DNA from: Pirellulales bacterium
Lineage (GTDB): Bacteria > Planctomycetota > Planctomycetia > Pirellulales > Thermoguttaceae
Assembly (NCBI GenBank): GCA_016931995.1
Contig: JAFGDS010000031.1
Location: 1-32,172 of the forward strand
Length of the DNA stretch: 32,172 nt
Direction of reading: 5' to 3'
The translations under genes and the position numbers were made by a program. Under the pieces are notes generated by a model that did not search any database, had not been told where the DNA came from, and saw nothing but the letters and a program-made list of their open reading frames with translations. Position 1 is the stretch's first letter; every line of letters starts with the position of its first letter. This document shows, in pieces, positions 31,454 to 32,172 of this stretch.

Positions 31454-31933
31454 ATGGCACGCGCGAAAGCCCCCAAGGACCCCGTCGCCGAAGTCCAGCT
31501 TTTCACCGACGGGGCGTGCAGCGGCAACCCCGGCCCCGGCGGCTGGGCGTTTCTGCTGCGCCACGCGGCCTCGGGCAAGGAATTGGAGGGCGCCGGCGCC
31601 GAACGCGAGACCACCAACAACCGCATGGAACTCCTGGCCGTGATCCGCGGCCTCGAGGCCCTCAAACGCTCCGCCCGCGTCGAAGTGGTCACCGACAGCA
31701 CCTACGTCGGCAAGGGCTTCTCCGAGTGGCTGCCCAAGTGGAAGGCCAACGGCTGGCGCCGCCGCGCCAAGGGAGGCTGGGCCGAGGTGAAAAACGAGGA
31801 CCTCTGGCGCCGGCTCGACGCGCTTTTGGCCCTGCACGATGTCCGCTTCACCCACGTCCGCGGCCACGCCGGCCACCCCGAAAACGAACGCTGCGACGCC
31901 GCCGCCGTCGCGGCGTATCAGAAGTACCTCTGA
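31454..31933 (+). CDS. rnhA: Ribonuclease HI
   Basis: The 159-aa enzyme degrades RNA in RNA-DNA hybrids in the cytosol. All four carboxylates are in place: D19 in FTDGACSGNPGPGGW, E59 in NNRMELLAVI, D81 in VTDSTYV and D148 in NERCDAAA, with the catalytic-loop His in RGHAGHP. Length is typical (about 155 aa). ATG 31454 lacks a strong ribosome binding site, but earlier starts give no recognisable domain. The SEWLPKWKANGWRRRAKGGW segment is the basic protrusion of the E. coli type enzyme. Confidence 0.96.
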   Translation: MARAKAPKDPVAEVQLFTDGACSGNPGPGGWAFLLRHAASGKELEGAGAERETTNNRMELLAVIRGLEALKRSARVEVVTDSTYVGKGFSEWLPKWKANGWRRRAKGGWAEVKNEDLWRRLDALLALHDVRFTHVRGHAGHPENERCDAAAVAAYQKYL

Positions 31934-31983
31934 CCAAAACGCGAAGACAATAGGATCAACACGGAGACAGAGAGTGAAAGAGA

Positions 31984-32058
31984 ACCACGGATGAACACGG
32001 ATAAACACAGATAAAAGGGGGAAGAAGGAACCGCGGATGAACGCGAATAGACGCAGAA
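31984..32058 (+). repeat. Two tandem, diverged copies of an ACCACGGATGAACACGGAT-type repeat
   Basis: Copy 1 (31984-32012) starts ACCACGGATGAACACGGATA; copy 2 (32030-32058) starts ACCGCGGATGAACGCGAATA. Most differences are A-to-G changes in the CAC/CGC positions. Confidence 0.7.
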
Positions 32059-32130
32059 TAGGAGAGAGACCGCGGGCTTGGGGTATAGAGCGTCAGCATT
32101 AAGAGCCTATCCCAGAACCCGGATAATATC

Positions 32131-32156
32131 GTCATGCTGAGCGCAGCGAAGCATCT
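32131..32156 (+). repeat. CTGAGCGCAGCGAAG-family repeat, copy 5
   Basis: It has the same core as the other copies, but the outer dyad is ATGCT/AGCAT in place of ATCCT/AGGAT, a compensatory base-pair swap. It lies in the gene-free right end of the window, in which nothing else beyond the tandem repeat is seen. Confidence 0.85.
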
Positions 32157-32172
32157 GAACTCCTGAAACGCC

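Overview
The window is GC-rich (mostly about 65-70% by eye) and very probably chromosomal DNA of a Planctomycetota bacterium, most likely Pirellulales-like. The grounds are a DUF1559 pseudopilin-like protein with the planctomycete-type N-terminus, a PEP-CTERM (VPEP) surface hydrolase, a broken-up set of lipid and electron-transfer genes typical of the phylum, several large hypothetical membrane proteins, and many short palindromic repeats between and inside genes. This placement is inference from protein style; no rRNA is present.

Layout. 1-67: possible tail of an upstream gene. 276-1793 (-): secreted GH29 alpha-L-fucosidase with a C-terminal discoidin-like domain, bracketed by heptamer arrays. 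2365-3420 (+): secreted metallophosphoesterase. 3468-8842 (-): two translationally coupled genes for giant membrane proteins, each pairing a membrane core that resembles an exosortase without its cysteine with two DUF4350/GATase-like domains. 9056-9652 (+): MarC-family membrane protein, then tRNA-Glu(CUC). 9876-11837 (-): GAF-AAA+-Fis sigma-54 activator. 11838-12395: repeat-rich spacer. 12396-17099 (+): etfB, an AT-richer leucine-rich-repeat gene, etfA and an acyl-CoA dehydrogenase, which together form an acyl-CoA oxidation/electron-transfer operon split by a foreign-looking gene. 17225-20819 (+): PEP-CTERM SGNH hydrolase, DUF1559 protein and a secreted gluzincin peptidase. 21083-22510 (-): folC. 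22949-28895 (+): ABC ATPase, ABC permease with a histidine-rich loop, a membrane-anchored protein with a triplicated C-terminal module, and a prenyltransferase/squalene-cyclase-repeat protein. 28968-30029 (+): three overlapping small membrane-protein genes (DUF883-like, basic linker, phage-holin-III/YqjE-like). 30182-30874 (-): conserved-looking hypothetical. 31454-31933 (+): RNase HI. The right end is repeat-rich and gene-free.

The strongest unusual signals are: (i) the cysteine-less exosortase-like two-gene operon, one member of which carries a palindromic repeat read in frame; (ii) the low-GC LRR gene wedged between etfB and etfA; (iii) at least six families of composite palindromic repeats, one showing compensatory stem changes between copies and one copy supplying the folC stop codon; (iv) 7-nt period arrays resembling cyanobacterial STRR heptamers; and (v) a new-looking triplicated module in the gene following the ABC transporter. 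No CRISPR array, integrase, transposase or rRNA was seen.
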